A DNA stretch of 64,000 bases from Diplonema papillatum (GCA_030068145.1 JAPJBO010000259.1:62001-126000); one strand, 5' to 3'. Positions 1 to 11,073 are shown, counted from the stretch's first letter. The notes: generated from the sequence alone by a model not told the origin. Numbers and translations are program-made.

Positions 1-657
1 AGCGCGCTGAGTCAATCAGACCCTACCGCACAAACACGCAGCATACTTGATGGGAACTGCTCCATAACTCGTACCGGCACACGGTGCACAGCACAAGTGG
101 ACGACGTCTCCTCTCCTTGCCATGCCCTAGCCCCCACGCATAGCGGGGGCTCACCTCCCTTTTCCCACCTGACGTTCTCAGGCAGCGGCATGGACGATGA
201 TCTTCTGCGCCATTTATCGACGCTGCTCCTTCTCCCGGGGTCATTGCCCTCTCTCACGTCCATTGACTTGTCTGCCAACCCGTTCACAGACGAGGCCCTG
301 CACCACTTCGCGACGACTTTGCTTCACGAAAGCGACCCATGCCCGAACCTTCAGACGTTGGACCTGCGAGCCTGTGTTATGCTTACAGCTGCCTCCGGGC
401 ACACACTGTTACACATGGCCTCTCGTTGCTTATCCATCGTACGCATTTTCGCACCCAGCAATGCTTTGGAACCCGTAGTGAACGATGCATTGAGCAAAAC
501 CCTGTTTTTAAACAGCATGGCGACTGCATTGCGCTGTAAAGAAAAGCGTTGTGCACTACCGAATGTACTTCGGCAGTGTACCATACACTCTTCGCAGAAT
601 CCTGTTTTCGAACAGTCAGATGATGCTGTGCCAAGGGAGAACACATTTTCCAGTTAG
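1..657 (+). CDS. Leucine-rich-repeat (RNI-like) protein, 3' end only
   Basis: The reading frame is open from the first base of the window to the TAG at 655-657, so this is the C-terminal part (218 codons) of a gene that starts upstream. The segment from about residue 55 to 135 shows the leucine spacing of leucine-rich repeats of the ribonuclease-inhibitor type: PSLTSIDLSANPFTDEAL and, about 30 residues on, PNLQTLDLRACVMLTAASG. Such repeats form curved protein-binding surfaces. The last 70 residues show no repeat and are not recognised. The frame holds a GTG at 97 and the first ATG at 190, but neither looks like a genuine start because the LRR pattern begins around there. Partner and pathway cannot be told. 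An alternative is that the terminal portion is read-through of an intron. Confidence 0.5.
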   Translation, partial: SALSQSDPTAQTRSILDGNCSITRTGTRCTAQVDDVSSPCHALAPTHSGGSPPFSHLTFSGSGMDDDLLRHLSTLLLLPGSLPSLTSIDLSANPFTDEALHHFATTLLHESDPCPNLQTLDLRACVMLTAASGHTLLHMASRCLSIVRIFAPSNALEPVVNDALSKTLFLNSMATALRCKEKRCALPNVLRQCTIHSSQNPVFEQSDDAVPRENTFSS

Positions 658-1188
658 TGCACGGCGAACTTTTCACAACCATTTTCTTCATTGCGAGCTT
701 GTGTCCATAGCAGCAGTGTTCTAGGCGGTATAACTCCTGCTAGTCTTCACGCTTTTTTGTTTTCAAAAACAATTCCAGGATGTGACCTCCCCAGCTTCCG
801 CTGAGGGAAGCCCTGTGTGTCTTGAACCCTTTTGCCTTTTGATATGAGGCACCAAAGAGAAGTTCCCACAGCCAGAACATCACCCGCGGACAGGCAGAGA
901 GCGGCAATTCGTGGCTCTCCACCACACTGAGCTCCAAGCTATTCGAGTGAAGATTCTGGAACACACAAAATCCATCGGCACATACGAAAGGAGGAAACTT
1001 GTTGTCAGCAAATCTAAACTATACTAAATCAGGAAACCTTCGAATCCTCTTCCCACTAAGAGTAAAAAGTAGATGCGAATCGCAGTGTGACTGCTCATGC
1101 AGAGTCGTCAAGTTCTGTATCAGGCGCACCAGCAAACACGTTCTTTTACCCTTGCCGCTCTACGGCAGCGGAGTGTCTAGTCGAAAGT
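658..1188. other. Intergenic spacer, nothing recognised
   Basis: There is no convincing frame on either strand. The stretch holds the presumed 3' UTR of the LRR gene and the promoter/5' UTR of the long IQ-motif gene. The in-frame stop TAA at 1063 and the lack of any ATG between it and 1189 fix the earliest ATG start of the next gene. Confidence 0.5.
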
Positions 1189-4100
1189 ATGAGAGCAGCG
1201 AAGTACCTTGTCGGGCAGCGGAAATGCGGAAGCGAAGATGCTTTGATGAATGAGGCAGCAGCAAAGGTCGGGGCAGGTATGAGGGACTCGCCGCAAGTTA
1301 GTCGAGGTGGTGCGAATCAAAACAAGGCATCTCTATGTAAACCTCGCGGGATGGACACCAAGGGCAGACCGGACGTCAGGAAGCGGGAACGCCTGGTGAA
1401 AAGACGAGTTAGCACTCAAAGCCCCCGCAATTTTAATCCTTCGGGAAACGATCTCACACGCCTTTCGGTCCCCAAACCTTCATCCAGCAACCGCGTGGGA
1501 CTCCACTCGTCGTCGTCGAAAACACGACCGGGACCAATCCCAAGGCGTGACAAAAAGAGTTGCGCTAGGCAGATTCAACAGGGGAGAACCAGCTCAAACG
1601 AGAGCAATAGAGATCCGAAGACGAGGGCGCAATACCAGCCGGTGAAAGAGACCATCGTGGCCGCAAACCGGGCTGAAGATTGCATGCGGCGTGGCAGTTG
1701 GGAGCAAAAAGACGATGATGGTGCCACTGGCCAGACCTATGGTTACGAAGGCGACACACATGCTTCGCTCTTGTCTCGTGGGAGAGACTATGCGGAAGAT
1801 GCTGGTGCCGATGCCATAAGAACGTGTTCTGTTGCCGGACATGCAACAGACACTGGCAAGAGAAATAATTGTGGCCGACCACCATTTAACCCGCACCCTT
1901 TGTCAGACCTGGGGACGAGCCGTCGCGCTAGTGCAGGCGATCAAGGGAAGTTGAGCGACGAAGGCAGGAGAATTGACCAAGGCAAGCAACGCAGGGTCTC
2001 TCGCTCAGGGAAGAAAGACATTTCCCTTCTTCACCCGCCACGAGGCGGCAACACGGCAATGAAAAGCAAAGCCGGGCGGCCACTTATCGGAGTCGACCTG
2101 GGCCTCACCGAGCAGGAAGCAGTGTCCTTCTGGCAGCTCGTGTTCCTGGCTTTGAACCATTGCACCTCTGCGCAACCCGAAGTTGAGACACCGGATGCCC
2201 CGAAAAAGCTGAGCATCGACGACTGGCATCTTCATCAACAGTCTTCCGCTCATCCACCGCAGGAAACAGAACTAGGCGGTGGAAAGCATCGCAGTCGGGT
2301 TTCCATCTCAGAATCCCTTAAGAGCTCACCTGCAGTCGATGCAAATGCAAAGTTACCGGTATCAGCTCAGGCTGCCGAACAATTTTGCAGCTCCGTAAAC
2401 AGCAATAATGCGATTACCCGCAGGCGGTCGAGTGCTGTGCGGAAACGCGGAACCACAGCCTGTTCGCCACCTTCTGAAGCCGAACCTTGGACGCCTGTGC
2501 AGCGCCGCATTGCCGAGACCGATTCACGCCAGGACTGGAACAGCAGAGGGCATGCTCCGAACCAGCACGAACACCCAGCAAAGCCGCAGTTAGACGCCGA
2601 GGGTACGCTATCAGAGTTCGAGGGGTGGGACGCCTTTGGTGACTTGGACGGGTCGACTGCTCTGCAGTTTGTCTGTGCGGATGATCATCGACAGGAACGT
2701 CATCAGAGCCGACCGACTAGGCGAGTGTCCCTCCATGCACAGTTGAAGAAAAGAAAGGAATCGCTATTCACCATCAGAGAGCAAGCCAGCAGTCGTTTGC
2801 CACGAAGAGAGTCGAGGAGAGAGTTGATGGCAGCACCAGCTAAGGCAGGAACCGTGGCCAGCCTCCGGGAGCTCTGGGGGGAAATGGGGCACTGGGGTGA
2901 GAACGCATCCCCGGCACTCCATACAGCAATTGCCAATGGCACCGCTACTGAAACGGCGATCCGTGCCGAATTGTCGCGTCTGCAGGGCATCAGACACTGC
3001 ACGACGGTTGTTCTGCGCGCAATACAGCACCGAGAAGACTGCTTGACAGCCTTGGAAGAAACTTTGGAGAACACACCACCCGCAGTTAATTCAGCACTCG
3101 GCGGTGCTTACAGAACAGCTGTCCTACACAGGGTGGGGTGTGCAGCCGAATCCAGAATTCACCAAGAAGGCGCAGACCTGGTAAACGAAGGAGGGTGGCC
3201 AACGATGCAACTAGAGGCAGCTCGAGGGGAATGCGATGCGTATGCAACGCGTGTGTCTTGTTTAATAAAGACCGTCCGCGAAAGAACAGTTGAAGTGCTT
3301 GAGGCCCTGGCTGAGTGGCGAACCACCACCGGCATAGCGCAGCTACCATTTTACTGGCGGGTGCCACCTGATTTTGCTGCTCTTCGTGTGTCCAGCGATG
3401 CAGATGGAAACAGAGGTCGTTTCGAAAAAGAACCACCTCTCCCCTACCCGCAAAAAATTGCACGCGACACCCAGCGCCTGCAGAAGAGCTCAGTTGCAGC
3501 CGCGTTGATTCGTCCCGCGATTCTGGCGTCGCCTCTCCTGTACGCATTTCCCGAGCACAACACGGGGAAGACTGGCTATTTCGAGGCGACAGACTTGCTG
3601 GACAACAACGCGCGCCTATCTCGCATGCGAGGGGCTCAGTTTACCCTCGTCCACGAGCTGGCTCTCAAACCAGGAGACGAAGGCTTTGTGCATCCGCAAG
3701 ACAACCTTAGTGTCACCACGCCAACTTCTCCGGAAAACACGGACAAACTAGCAGATAATTGCTCACCTTGTCGTGTACACACAGCAGAGGGCACCGGCGA
3801 GGCCGTTGTTGCGGAGCTGGAAGGCATCGGGAGTCCTGGAAATGTGAATGTGTCTGCAGGGTCAGCGGCAGGATCGTGCTGTGGGTTTGACATCGTGCCT
3901 ACACCGGTAATCGGAGGCAGGCCTTCCCCTCGAAGCTTGCACATTACCGTTGCCGACGCAACACGAGCGACTCCGTCTAGAGGAACGAAGGTGGAGTCGA
4001 GCGCAGCTTTGCAGGAGGCTTCGTGGAAGAGTGGCGAAGGTGCAGCTGTAGCACACCAGCCGTTGTCAGGTGGTGCAGAAAGGCAGTCGGGGGGCAAAGC

Positions 4101-7100
4101 CGACCAGACCGCGACTATGTCGTGCACTACACAACCAACCAAGGCTTTTGATGCAGAAACTCATGGAAACACAGGTTCTCCGCACCCGGTTTCCACTGCG
4201 AGAGAAGGAGGCGACGAAGAACTTATTCGTCAAGAACATCAGCAGCATTTCCATTGTAACACCCTGACTTCAACAGCGCAGTGCGAGCCATTCTACGTGG
4301 CTGATAGTTCCTCACGACCTGACATTTCTCAGAACAATGACAATGTCACATCACCTTTGGCCACATCGAAGCATTTTCAGGATTCCATTGCATTGACGAA
4401 TTCCAGTAAGCAAGATTGTGAACTTAGCAGAAAGCCACATTCAGAAGATGTTGTGCCTGAGGAAAAATTAGGGTCTTCTGGTCAAGCGGCAACACAGCCT
4501 GTCCGTGTCGGTGTCGACAGCAAGCTGGTCATTGAGGAAAGAAGGCGAGACAATGCATGCCGAGTGATACAAAGACACTGGAAATCCGTCCATGAGGCGA
4601 AGGAAGAAGCTGGCTGTCGGAGAGAACATCGAACGAAGCGCAGAGCTGCTTCTTTAATAATAGAACACTGGAGAAGGGGACGGATGGAACAAGAGGCAAG
4701 GCGTCTGCGCAAGAAATTTTCCGAGAGGCGATTGGCACTGGAGAAGACAGAAGAATTGTATTTCAGAGCACTGGCTGCATTGCAACGAGTTGGTCGCGCT
4801 TTGCTGGCTCGGGGATTGGTTTTCGGATGCAAGGACTGGAGACAGTTGCAAGACAGAGTGACGAAGGCCACCGCTATTCAGCGGGTTTTCAGGGGGTTTC
4901 ATGTAAGGGCAAAGGTTGTTCCTGCACGAACTTGGGTTGTAAGAGAAGTGATCAGAAGAGCTTGGGAGGCAGCTAGACGATGCTGGGCTGCAGCGCGGGT
5001 ACAGGCTTGGTGGAGGGGTGAGAGTGCAAGGATGGCTGTGTCCCGGGGTTTGAGGATGTCGACGCTGCTGAATGCGGAGGTATCAAGATGGGCCATGCGC
5101 ACAGTTGAAGCGTTCTGGTTGATTCAAAGAGACATGCGCAGAACTCGTCGATTGAGAAGTGAACATGCAGTGACCGTGGACAGACGGGACTTCACTGCGC
5201 TGGCGCAAGCTTGCTCTGCGAAGATAGCATGGTGGTACAGAGGCAGAAAGTCAGCCGAGACGACGAACGGAAAAGCAAACGCAAGAGCGAAACGAAGGGA
5301 AGATGCCTCGTCGAAAGTTGGGGAAAGGTTTCGAGCTCTTTGCAAGTTTGACCTCGAATCCCTGTCAGAATCCCTAAATGAAGCTTGGGCGGCCGTGCAC
5401 CCTTGCCTCTCCTTTGTAGAAGAAGAAAGGCTCACAATAGCCGATGCCACCGCGTTTCTGCACAACTCGGGTATCGACTCGCCCACGCTGTCGTTCACTT
5501 CCCCTGAAAAGTCCATCGGCCAAAGTGCAAGCGGACGCAACCAGAACGAGTCACGTCCAGCAGGGTATGATTCGCCTTGCGACCAACAGGCCTTCGCATT
5601 GTCCGCAGGTCATCTGCCGAACGCATTTCTTCCAAGTTGCGAGGAGAAGGGGTTCTGCCCTGTTTCAGCCAGCAGCGTCCACCTCAACGGTAACCAGGGT
5701 CAACAATCGTGCAACCAACTTGAAACGTGGGCAACCATCTTCAACAAGGCGTGGACAAACACATCTCGAGCAGCGGCTTGCTCATCAGCTGTGCGATCAA
5801 GGAGAAAAGGAGATGAGACCAGCGGAGATTGGACAGCTCAGCTGAGAAGCAACCGTACAGAAGCCGTGTCAGGAGGTGCCCCCTGCGACATGGGGCGAGT
5901 GGAGATTGAGGACCAGAACGCTGTTGCTGCAGTATCGACGCACACCGACTTGCATTCTTTTCGACAAATTGACGACACGACAGCGAACCGAAAGCTGAAG
6001 GCTGTAATCGCGTCAAACATGCCACCAGAAGACATCGGGCACAGCGATGCACTGGTCAGACAGGTAAGCCCTGAGAACGAGCCGATTGTAAAAAGTATCA
6101 CCCAGTATAAATGCCACCTGCTGGGAGAAGTCAACGTGCTTCAAGGGGACAAGACAACCGATGCTGAGAGTGATACCGTTGTGGCTAGCACAGCGGATGC
6201 CACGGTGGACGAGGCTACTGTCGAGGGAATCACTTTTCAAGGCGTTGGTTCCACCAAAGCGTGCAAAGCTCACAACTCGGAACAATGCGAAACTGGGCGT
6301 CATCAGGGCGATTGCCAGGGAGGACTGATAGAAGTGGGAGGTGTTGTTTGGCCAAAGCCACGAAGGGTCTGTCTTAGTCCTGTGACCAGAGAGGATCCCT
6401 TGCTAAATGACACACAGGTAGAAGACGATCTCACGAACAGGACAGGCACAACTGTGAAACTTCAAGGCGAAAATAGGAAGAATGTTAGAAATGGCCAATG
6501 TGCGGGGGAAACAACATCACACGAGAGTCCTCAGTGCAGTGATGCGCAAGAGGAAGTACCGCCGGGGGATGGAGGGAGCACAATTTGGCCAACGACTCGA
6601 AAATACTGCAACAGGGAGTGTGCATACAATGGCCGGCAAAACGAAGGTTCTAATCTATTGGATGACGAAGTCGCACGCATCAACCACACGACCTCTCCAA
6701 AGACAAGTCCAAAACGTTCGACGGAAAGCAACACGTCTCGTCGCAACATTATTGCAAGAAGGGGGCGGCCTGATCAATGGTCAGAAACACAACTCGCCGG
6801 AGTAACTTGTCCTGCGCGAGGTGTCCTACGCGACCAAGAGAACACACCATCTGGAGAAGCACGACCCAGCACCGAGGAAGAATCTTCGAAAGCCAACCCG
6901 TTACCCCGAGAGCTGGAAGACATGCCCCACTTCATGTCCCCTGGCACCAGAACCTCACCGCAGGACAGTACCACTGCCATCGGTGGACAGTATCTGGCTG
7001 TCTCGGGCAGTGGGAATGAGTGTGCTGTGAATTGGACACCACTGAGCACACCAGCTTCTCACGTGGAAGCAGAAGTCTGGACACCAGAAGCTATCGAATC

Positions 7101-8220
7101 GGTGAGCAAGAAGGAACTCGACGTTCAGCCAGTCATCAGGCGCAGCATCGCCAAAACTGTACACGTGGCATCACCCACAGATACGGTCTTGCGGGATCAG
7201 TCCGAAATTTGGACACTTGATGTTCCATCCAGCACCAGAAGCGGACATCACAGTCGCCTGTCAGGAACCGTCACATCACCGTTCACACCGGACAGCAACC
7301 GCTCCTCTGTATCATGCTTCAGTGCAGCAAGCAGAAGCACTGGTAATATCTGTATTTCGGAAGTTGATGTACCTCTTTGCCTGCACACTGCCCGACCAGC
7401 CCCTTGCCAGCCAACCACACACCGGAATCCGCTCTTTCTCGTCTTTTGTTTAGTGAAGGCGCAGTCAATTGACGCGCGATGTTTGCTAAGCGATGGTCGT
7501 CTAGTTGCGCATTTGCTTTCCTGGGTTCGCGAACCCGCGAAAAAGGGCGACTTCTCGTTGGATTTGACCGTCGTGTGCCGTCAGGAGGAGGATGCTATGA
7601 CTGTTGTGTTGAACAATTTGCTGCGCTTCCCGAAAAGTGTGCTTCTACACGTGTTGGCAAAGGTATACAGTGGTGAGCCGCCACAAGTGACATTGAAGTG
7701 GACGATCGTGTCTGTTTTAGGCCATGTTATCCTCGACTGGGGCCTGCATGCACTTGTCCGTGAGTTTGATGAAATCCTTGTTTCCCGCGCTACAGCGCAA
7801 AGCTTATCCGCTCACCCATCCCGAGCACAGGGGCACTTGGACTTTCCGGGCCCTAAACTGGCAGAATCAACAGGAAACGTGACATTGCTTGACGCGCTGC
7901 TGCGTGAGCTTTGCATCGCATCCCCAGCGGACCTGCTGTCTGCCTTGAGGCAGGATCCCCACTTCATTCTGTACGCCGACTCGCTCACAAAGCGCACATT
8001 GACTGTACTGGCGGAGCATCTGCCGACAGAGCACAGCGGATGGCTGGTTTGCATTGCGGAGATGGGCTGCTTGCAAGTCTTCAGTCACCTCGACGAAGCG
8101 ATCCTTGCCTCGCTGCCCGCTTTCTTCGATCTTCCGGAACCTCTTCCAGAGGAGCTGTCTCCTGAAACCCTTGCTCGCTTCATCTCCCGCTTCTGCGTAG
8201 TGCAAAAAGCTTCCAGTTGA
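1189..8220 (+). CDS. Very large IQ-motif (calmodulin-binding type) protein, 2343 aa
   Basis: The uninterrupted frame ends with TGA at 8218-8220. The first ATG after the in-frame stop at 1063 is at 1189; the frame is open from 1066 but has no ATG before that. Residues 1-560 are low-complexity, Ser/Arg-rich and probably disordered. Residues about 575-710 are helical and may form a coiled coil. Residues about 1120-1360 hold a run of IQ-like motifs in an Arg/Trp-rich helical stretch. The clearest is AIQRVFRGFHVR near residue 1228 (consensus IQxxxRGxxxR), with weaker ones such as VIQRHWKSV and RVQAWWRGESAR. Residues 1370-2060 are again low complexity. Residues about 2075-2343 form a hydrophobic, helical C-terminal domain that I do not recognise. 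IQ arrays bind calmodulin or myosin-light-chain-like EF-hand proteins, so a cytoskeletal or centrosomal/flagellar scaffold is plausible, but that is inference. No motor, kinase or GTPase domain is visible. Confidence 0.75.
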   Translation: MRAAKYLVGQRKCGSEDALMNEAAAKVGAGMRDSPQVSRGGANQNKASLCKPRGMDTKGRPDVRKRERLVKRRVSTQSPRNFNPSGNDLTRLSVPKPSSSNRVGLHSSSSKTRPGPIPRRDKKSCARQIQQGRTSSNESNRDPKTRAQYQPVKETIVAANRAEDCMRRGSWEQKDDDGATGQTYGYEGDTHASLLSRGRDYAEDAGADAIRTCSVAGHATDTGKRNNCGRPPFNPHPLSDLGTSRRASAGDQGKLSDEGRRIDQGKQRRVSRSGKKDISLLHPPRGGNTAMKSKAGRPLIGVDLGLTEQEAVSFWQLVFLALNHCTSAQPEVETPDAPKKLSIDDWHLHQQSSAHPPQETELGGGKHRSRVSISESLKSSPAVDANAKLPVSAQAAEQFCSSVNSNNAITRRRSSAVRKRGTTACSPPSEAEPWTPVQRRIAETDSRQDWNSRGHAPNQHEHPAKPQLDAEGTLSEFEGWDAFGDLDGSTALQFVCADDHRQERHQSRPTRRVSLHAQLKKRKESLFTIREQASSRLPRRESRRELMAAPAKAGTVASLRELWGEMGHWGENASPALHTAIANGTATETAIRAELSRLQGIRHCTTVVLRAIQHREDCLTALEETLENTPPAVNSALGGAYRTAVLHRVGCAAESRIHQEGADLVNEGGWPTMQLEAARGECDAYATRVSCLIKTVRERTVEVLEALAEWRTTTGIAQLPFYWRVPPDFAALRVSSDADGNRGRFEKEPPLPYPQKIARDTQRLQKSSVAAALIRPAILASPLLYAFPEHNTGKTGYFEATDLLDNNARLSRMRGAQFTLVHELALKPGDEGFVHPQDNLSVTTPTSPENTDKLADNCSPCRVHTAEGTGEAVVAELEGIGSPGNVNVSAGSAAGSCCGFDIVPTPVIGGRPSPRSLHITVADATRATPSRGTKVESSAALQEASWKSGEGAAVAHQPLSGGAERQSGGKADQTATMSCTTQPTKAFDAETHGNTGSPHPVSTAREGGDEELIRQEHQQHFHCNTLTSTAQCEPFYVADSSSRPDISQNNDNVTSPLATSKHFQDSIALTNSSKQDCELSRKPHSEDVVPEEKLGSSGQAATQPVRVGVDSKLVIEERRRDNACRVIQRHWKSVHEAKEEAGCRREHRTKRRAASLIIEHWRRGRMEQEARRLRKKFSERRLALEKTEELYFRALAALQRVGRALLARGLVFGCKDWRQLQDRVTKATAIQRVFRGFHVRAKVVPARTWVVREVIRRAWEAARRCWAAARVQAWWRGESARMAVSRGLRMSTLLNAEVSRWAMRTVEAFWLIQRDMRRTRRLRSEHAVTVDRRDFTALAQACSAKIAWWYRGRKSAETTNGKANARAKRREDASSKVGERFRALCKFDLESLSESLNEAWAAVHPCLSFVEEERLTIADATAFLHNSGIDSPTLSFTSPEKSIGQSASGRNQNESRPAGYDSPCDQQAFALSAGHLPNAFLPSCEEKGFCPVSASSVHLNGNQGQQSCNQLETWATIFNKAWTNTSRAAACSSAVRSRRKGDETSGDWTAQLRSNRTEAVSGGAPCDMGRVEIEDQNAVAAVSTHTDLHSFRQIDDTTANRKLKAVIASNMPPEDIGHSDALVRQVSPENEPIVKSITQYKCHLLGEVNVLQGDKTTDAESDTVVASTADATVDEATVEGITFQGVGSTKACKAHNSEQCETGRHQGDCQGGLIEVGGVVWPKPRRVCLSPVTREDPLLNDTQVEDDLTNRTGTTVKLQGENRKNVRNGQCAGETTSHESPQCSDAQEEVPPGDGGSTIWPTTRKYCNRECAYNGRQNEGSNLLDDEVARINHTTSPKTSPKRSTESNTSRRNIIARRGRPDQWSETQLAGVTCPARGVLRDQENTPSGEARPSTEEESSKANPLPRELEDMPHFMSPGTRTSPQDSTTAIGGQYLAVSGSGNECAVNWTPLSTPASHVEAEVWTPEAIESVSKKELDVQPVIRRSIAKTVHVASPTDTVLRDQSEIWTLDVPSSTRSGHHSRLSGTVTSPFTPDSNRSSVSCFSAASRSTGNICISEVDVPLCLHTARPAPCQPTTHRNPLFLVFCLVKAQSIDARCLLSDGRLVAHLLSWVREPAKKGDFSLDLTVVCRQEEDAMTVVLNNLLRFPKSVLLHVLAKVYSGEPPQVTLKWTIVSVLGHVILDWGLHALVREFDEILVSRATAQSLSAHPSRAQGHLDFPGPKLAESTGNVTLLDALLRELCIASPADLLSALRQDPHFILYADSLTKRTLTVLAEHLPTEHSGWLVCIAEMGCLQVFSHLDEAILASLPAFFDLPEPLPEELSPETLARFISRFCVVQKASS

Positions 8221-9416
8221 AGTGCCATTTGCCATGTACGAACAGACGCATATCTCAGTAAGAATCCTGCCCTGCATGATACATAAAAAGAAGAAAAAAT
8301 AAGTAAAAGACAAACCACCTAACTACTAACATTCGCCCCTCTTGCGAATCATCATTTACACACTCGGCTCAGTCAATCCGAGTTCTCAGTGTTCACCACT
8401 TGCCCGCTTGCTCAACGTGATTAAACGCGCGTAAAGATTTTACCAAACTACTGACTTTCATACGTCTCCGAGCTACACCCGTGCTCCCACTAAAGAGCTC
8501 TCCGCCGCTTTTGACTGATTGACACCGTTGTGCGGCGTGCAAGTATGTGGGCCGTATCAGCAGGTGTTGGAATATTTTTCCTGGGCTGGTCTGGGGTGTT
8601 CACTTCATTTCTTCGGTCGCCTGGACTTGGAAGAGTGAGGAGCACGTGCACCGCGGCCCCCGCGCAACATATCCATCTAGTCGGAAGAGGACGACACCTT
8701 CAAACTTAGCCAGCGCCGTTAAATTGTAGGTGGTCTGTGACGAAGACGAAGTGGACAATTGTATTTAATTTGTGGCCAACTGGCCTTCAAAATTGCACGT
8801 CTGCTAAGTCAGGCCTTGAGCCCAAAAGTAGCCTGATATCTGGTGAACCACCCTGTGAAGCCGGATGAAGCACCCATTTTCGAAGGCCTACCGCGCCGAA
8901 CAAGCAAACATCGATCTAGCATCTGGAGACGACCTGCGCCCGCGACTGTTGACGGCGCGTTGGAACGGCGCCGTGCCTAAGTACCCGTAAGATGTGCCCT
9001 TCTTTCAATGGACACAGAAGTTTCCCATCAAGACACTAGCCGCCGCCGTAGGCCGTGCAATTGCTGAGAAGAAAAGAGCTCGTCACGTTTCAAGGCGGTG
9101 ATCCCCCCGCGAGACGGGCCCGCCCGCCAGCCAGAACGGCCCCCGGCTGTGTCCACGTCGACGCCGTCACCCTTCGTCGTAACGCCCGCCTTAGACGTAC
9201 GAGGTAGTGGTGGGGTGACCAGAAACTCCTCGGAGATCCCTGCACTCACTCGTCTCTCTGATCTATTCTACAAACCCAGAAGAACTCGAAGGTAGACCAA
9301 ACCCCCCTAAGTTTGATATAAGTGCCACGAAAACCTACTTTTGAGACATCAAGGGTGGGAGCGAGAGGGGATTGGGTCCCAAGGGTGGCGTGTGTAAGTG
9401 TGTCGGGTACACGCAA
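8221..9416. other. Intergenic spacer of about 1.2 kb
   Basis: Only short, compositionally unconvincing frames occur here. A stretch around 9090-9190 is C-rich (pyrimidine/purine biased on opposite strands) and may be promoter-proximal to the Gln-rich gene. No RNA gene or repeat was recognised. Confidence 0.45.
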
Positions 9417-10220
9417 ATGGTGGGCGTGCGCTTGCTGCCACCCCTCGTGCTGCTTATGATGATAGTTGGCGATGTACGTTGCGAGTCGGTCGACGAAGAA
9501 GGGCAGCAACAGGAACAGCTAGAGCAAACGCAGGATGATAAACAGCACTTCCAACAACCCCAACAAAAGCAACCGCACATTCACCACCAACGTCAACAGC
9601 AAGAACACCGAGAGCAACAACCGCAGCTGAGCCAACACCAGCAGCTAAAACAACCACACGAACAGCACCTGCAACATCCACCATCAGGCCAGCCTCAACC
9701 CCAAGGCCGCACTGAGCATCAACGTGGTAGAGAACAGGCTGTCCCCACAGAGCAGTGCACTCACGACCCAGCGTCTGAGAACAACGGGCAGTGTGAACAG
9801 CCACACGATTCTCCGCAAACCCGCAGCAGCCAACAACAAAAACCAAGCGCCTCATTTCACCCGCTGATTCAAGAGCACGGACCTTCATCGCTGCACGACT
9901 TTGTCGTTGAAACTGGCGTTGTATGTTGTGCCTTTTGCGTGCGTTTCCTGTTTCGGCTCAACAGTGCACAGTCTATGAAGGCAAACCCTGTCATCTGGTG
10001 CGTTTATGTTATACCTCTAACGATGGAAGACACTCCCTTCGGGGAGTTTAATGACCATATCCTCAGCGTGGCTGTAGCCCGCACCGAAAATGGCGAGAAC
10101 GTCAAGAAGACCTGGAAGGCTGCCTCGGCCGTCAGCCCCAAGTACCCCATGCGTAGTCGTAGCTCTTACGGCCACGTACGAGAGGGGCCAACCCGAAGCG
10201 AAGCGACAAAAGACTGCTGA
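9417..10220 (+). CDS. Secreted Gln/His-rich low-complexity protein, 267 aa
   Basis: The ATG at 9417 is preferred because it is followed at once by a typical signal peptide (MVGVRLLPPLVLLMMIVGDV, then a likely cleavage near the Cys-Glu-Ser). The open frame extends 45 nt further upstream without an ATG. Residues about 27-140 are rich in Gln, His, Glu and Pro, with short QQ/HQQ runs. The remainder is less biased and has a short hydrophobic stretch around residues 165-180 containing several cysteines; this could be an intron read through, because composition changes there. The His/Gln-rich secreted region could bind metal or form an extracellular matrix, which is speculation. No family match is known to me. 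Confidence 0.55.
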   Translation: MVGVRLLPPLVLLMMIVGDVRCESVDEEGQQQEQLEQTQDDKQHFQQPQQKQPHIHHQRQQQEHREQQPQLSQHQQLKQPHEQHLQHPPSGQPQPQGRTEHQRGREQAVPTEQCTHDPASENNGQCEQPHDSPQTRSSQQQKPSASFHPLIQEHGPSSLHDFVVETGVVCCAFCVRFLFRLNSAQSMKANPVIWCVYVIPLTMEDTPFGEFNDHILSVAVARTENGENVKKTWKAASAVSPKYPMRSRSSYGHVREGPTRSEATKDC

Positions 10221-11073
10221 CGGGAGTGTCGGCTCATCCCACTCCCCCGAGCCCGTATTCCCCTCCCGGCCACCCATTTTGGCGGCGGACCCGCTGAAAT
10301 TCTGGAGGGAACAGTAAGGCCGTATACGGAAAGGCACCCTCCTGGCCAACCCAGGAGGTCCCACTTCTCAAGCGGAACCTGCTCAGGAATATGTCCTCTT
10401 GCTACCGCGAAAAGGCCTCCTTCCTTTAGGTCATGCGGCGCAGCGAAGCGTTCTGCGAAGCTTCTGCGCACATCACCGGGAGGAGGTGTCCCACCTCTGA
10501 GTCAAAGATTGCTCGATCTCGAGCAGATTCAACCAGCTTCAGCACGGCAGTACTTGACGTACTTCAGCCAGTCGCTGGTGACACCGCGGCCTTGCGGCGG
10601 GCCCTGACGGGCCGTCTCGAATTGTTCAAAACCCACGAGGCTAAGATGAGCAGAGTCCCGGAATCTGGACGGAAGCTGTTTTTGGCGGCTCTGTCATGCA
10701 CCTGTACAAAGCACTGCCACATATCTTCAACTATTTGCAATAGCACCTAAGAAGCCTGCTGCACGGAAGCCAAGTTTCACGTGTTCCGCGGTACTGCAGA
10801 GCCACGGGCCTACGAGTGGCTACCGATTTCCCAAACTAAAGCATCAAGGCGTGGCGCACCTTGGGGCTTGGCGCTTGCGCTGAACACAAGCTCGTCGAGA
10901 CGGTCAGTCACAGGGCAGAGCGGCCGGGTTGTGGCACTGTGCTCCGACTCAAGCTTTGTAAACTGTGGTTGACCGTCACGTTCCTGGACCAGGAGCGGCC
11001 TTTTTGTGTCTAACAAATGCAATTGTCAAGAACAAAAACAGAACGATGGCCGTACTATCCTCACTCCCGTTAG
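10221..11073. other. Intergenic or intronic spacer with one weak small frame
   Basis: It contains a 105-codon ATG frame at 10433-10750 (+) with a plausible but unrecognised sequence (Arg/Ser-rich start, helical middle). It has no homologue known to me, and I do not call it a gene. The segment near 10711-10740 resembles 11136-11180 (both contain cacatatcttcaactatt or a near copy), so a small local duplication may have occurred between this spacer and the start of the next gene. Confidence 0.4.

Noticed and set aside
1087-1188. Extension of the IQ protein upstream to a GTG codon
   Set aside because: GTG is not a usual nuclear start codon in eukaryotes, and there is no ATG between the stop at 1063 and 1189.
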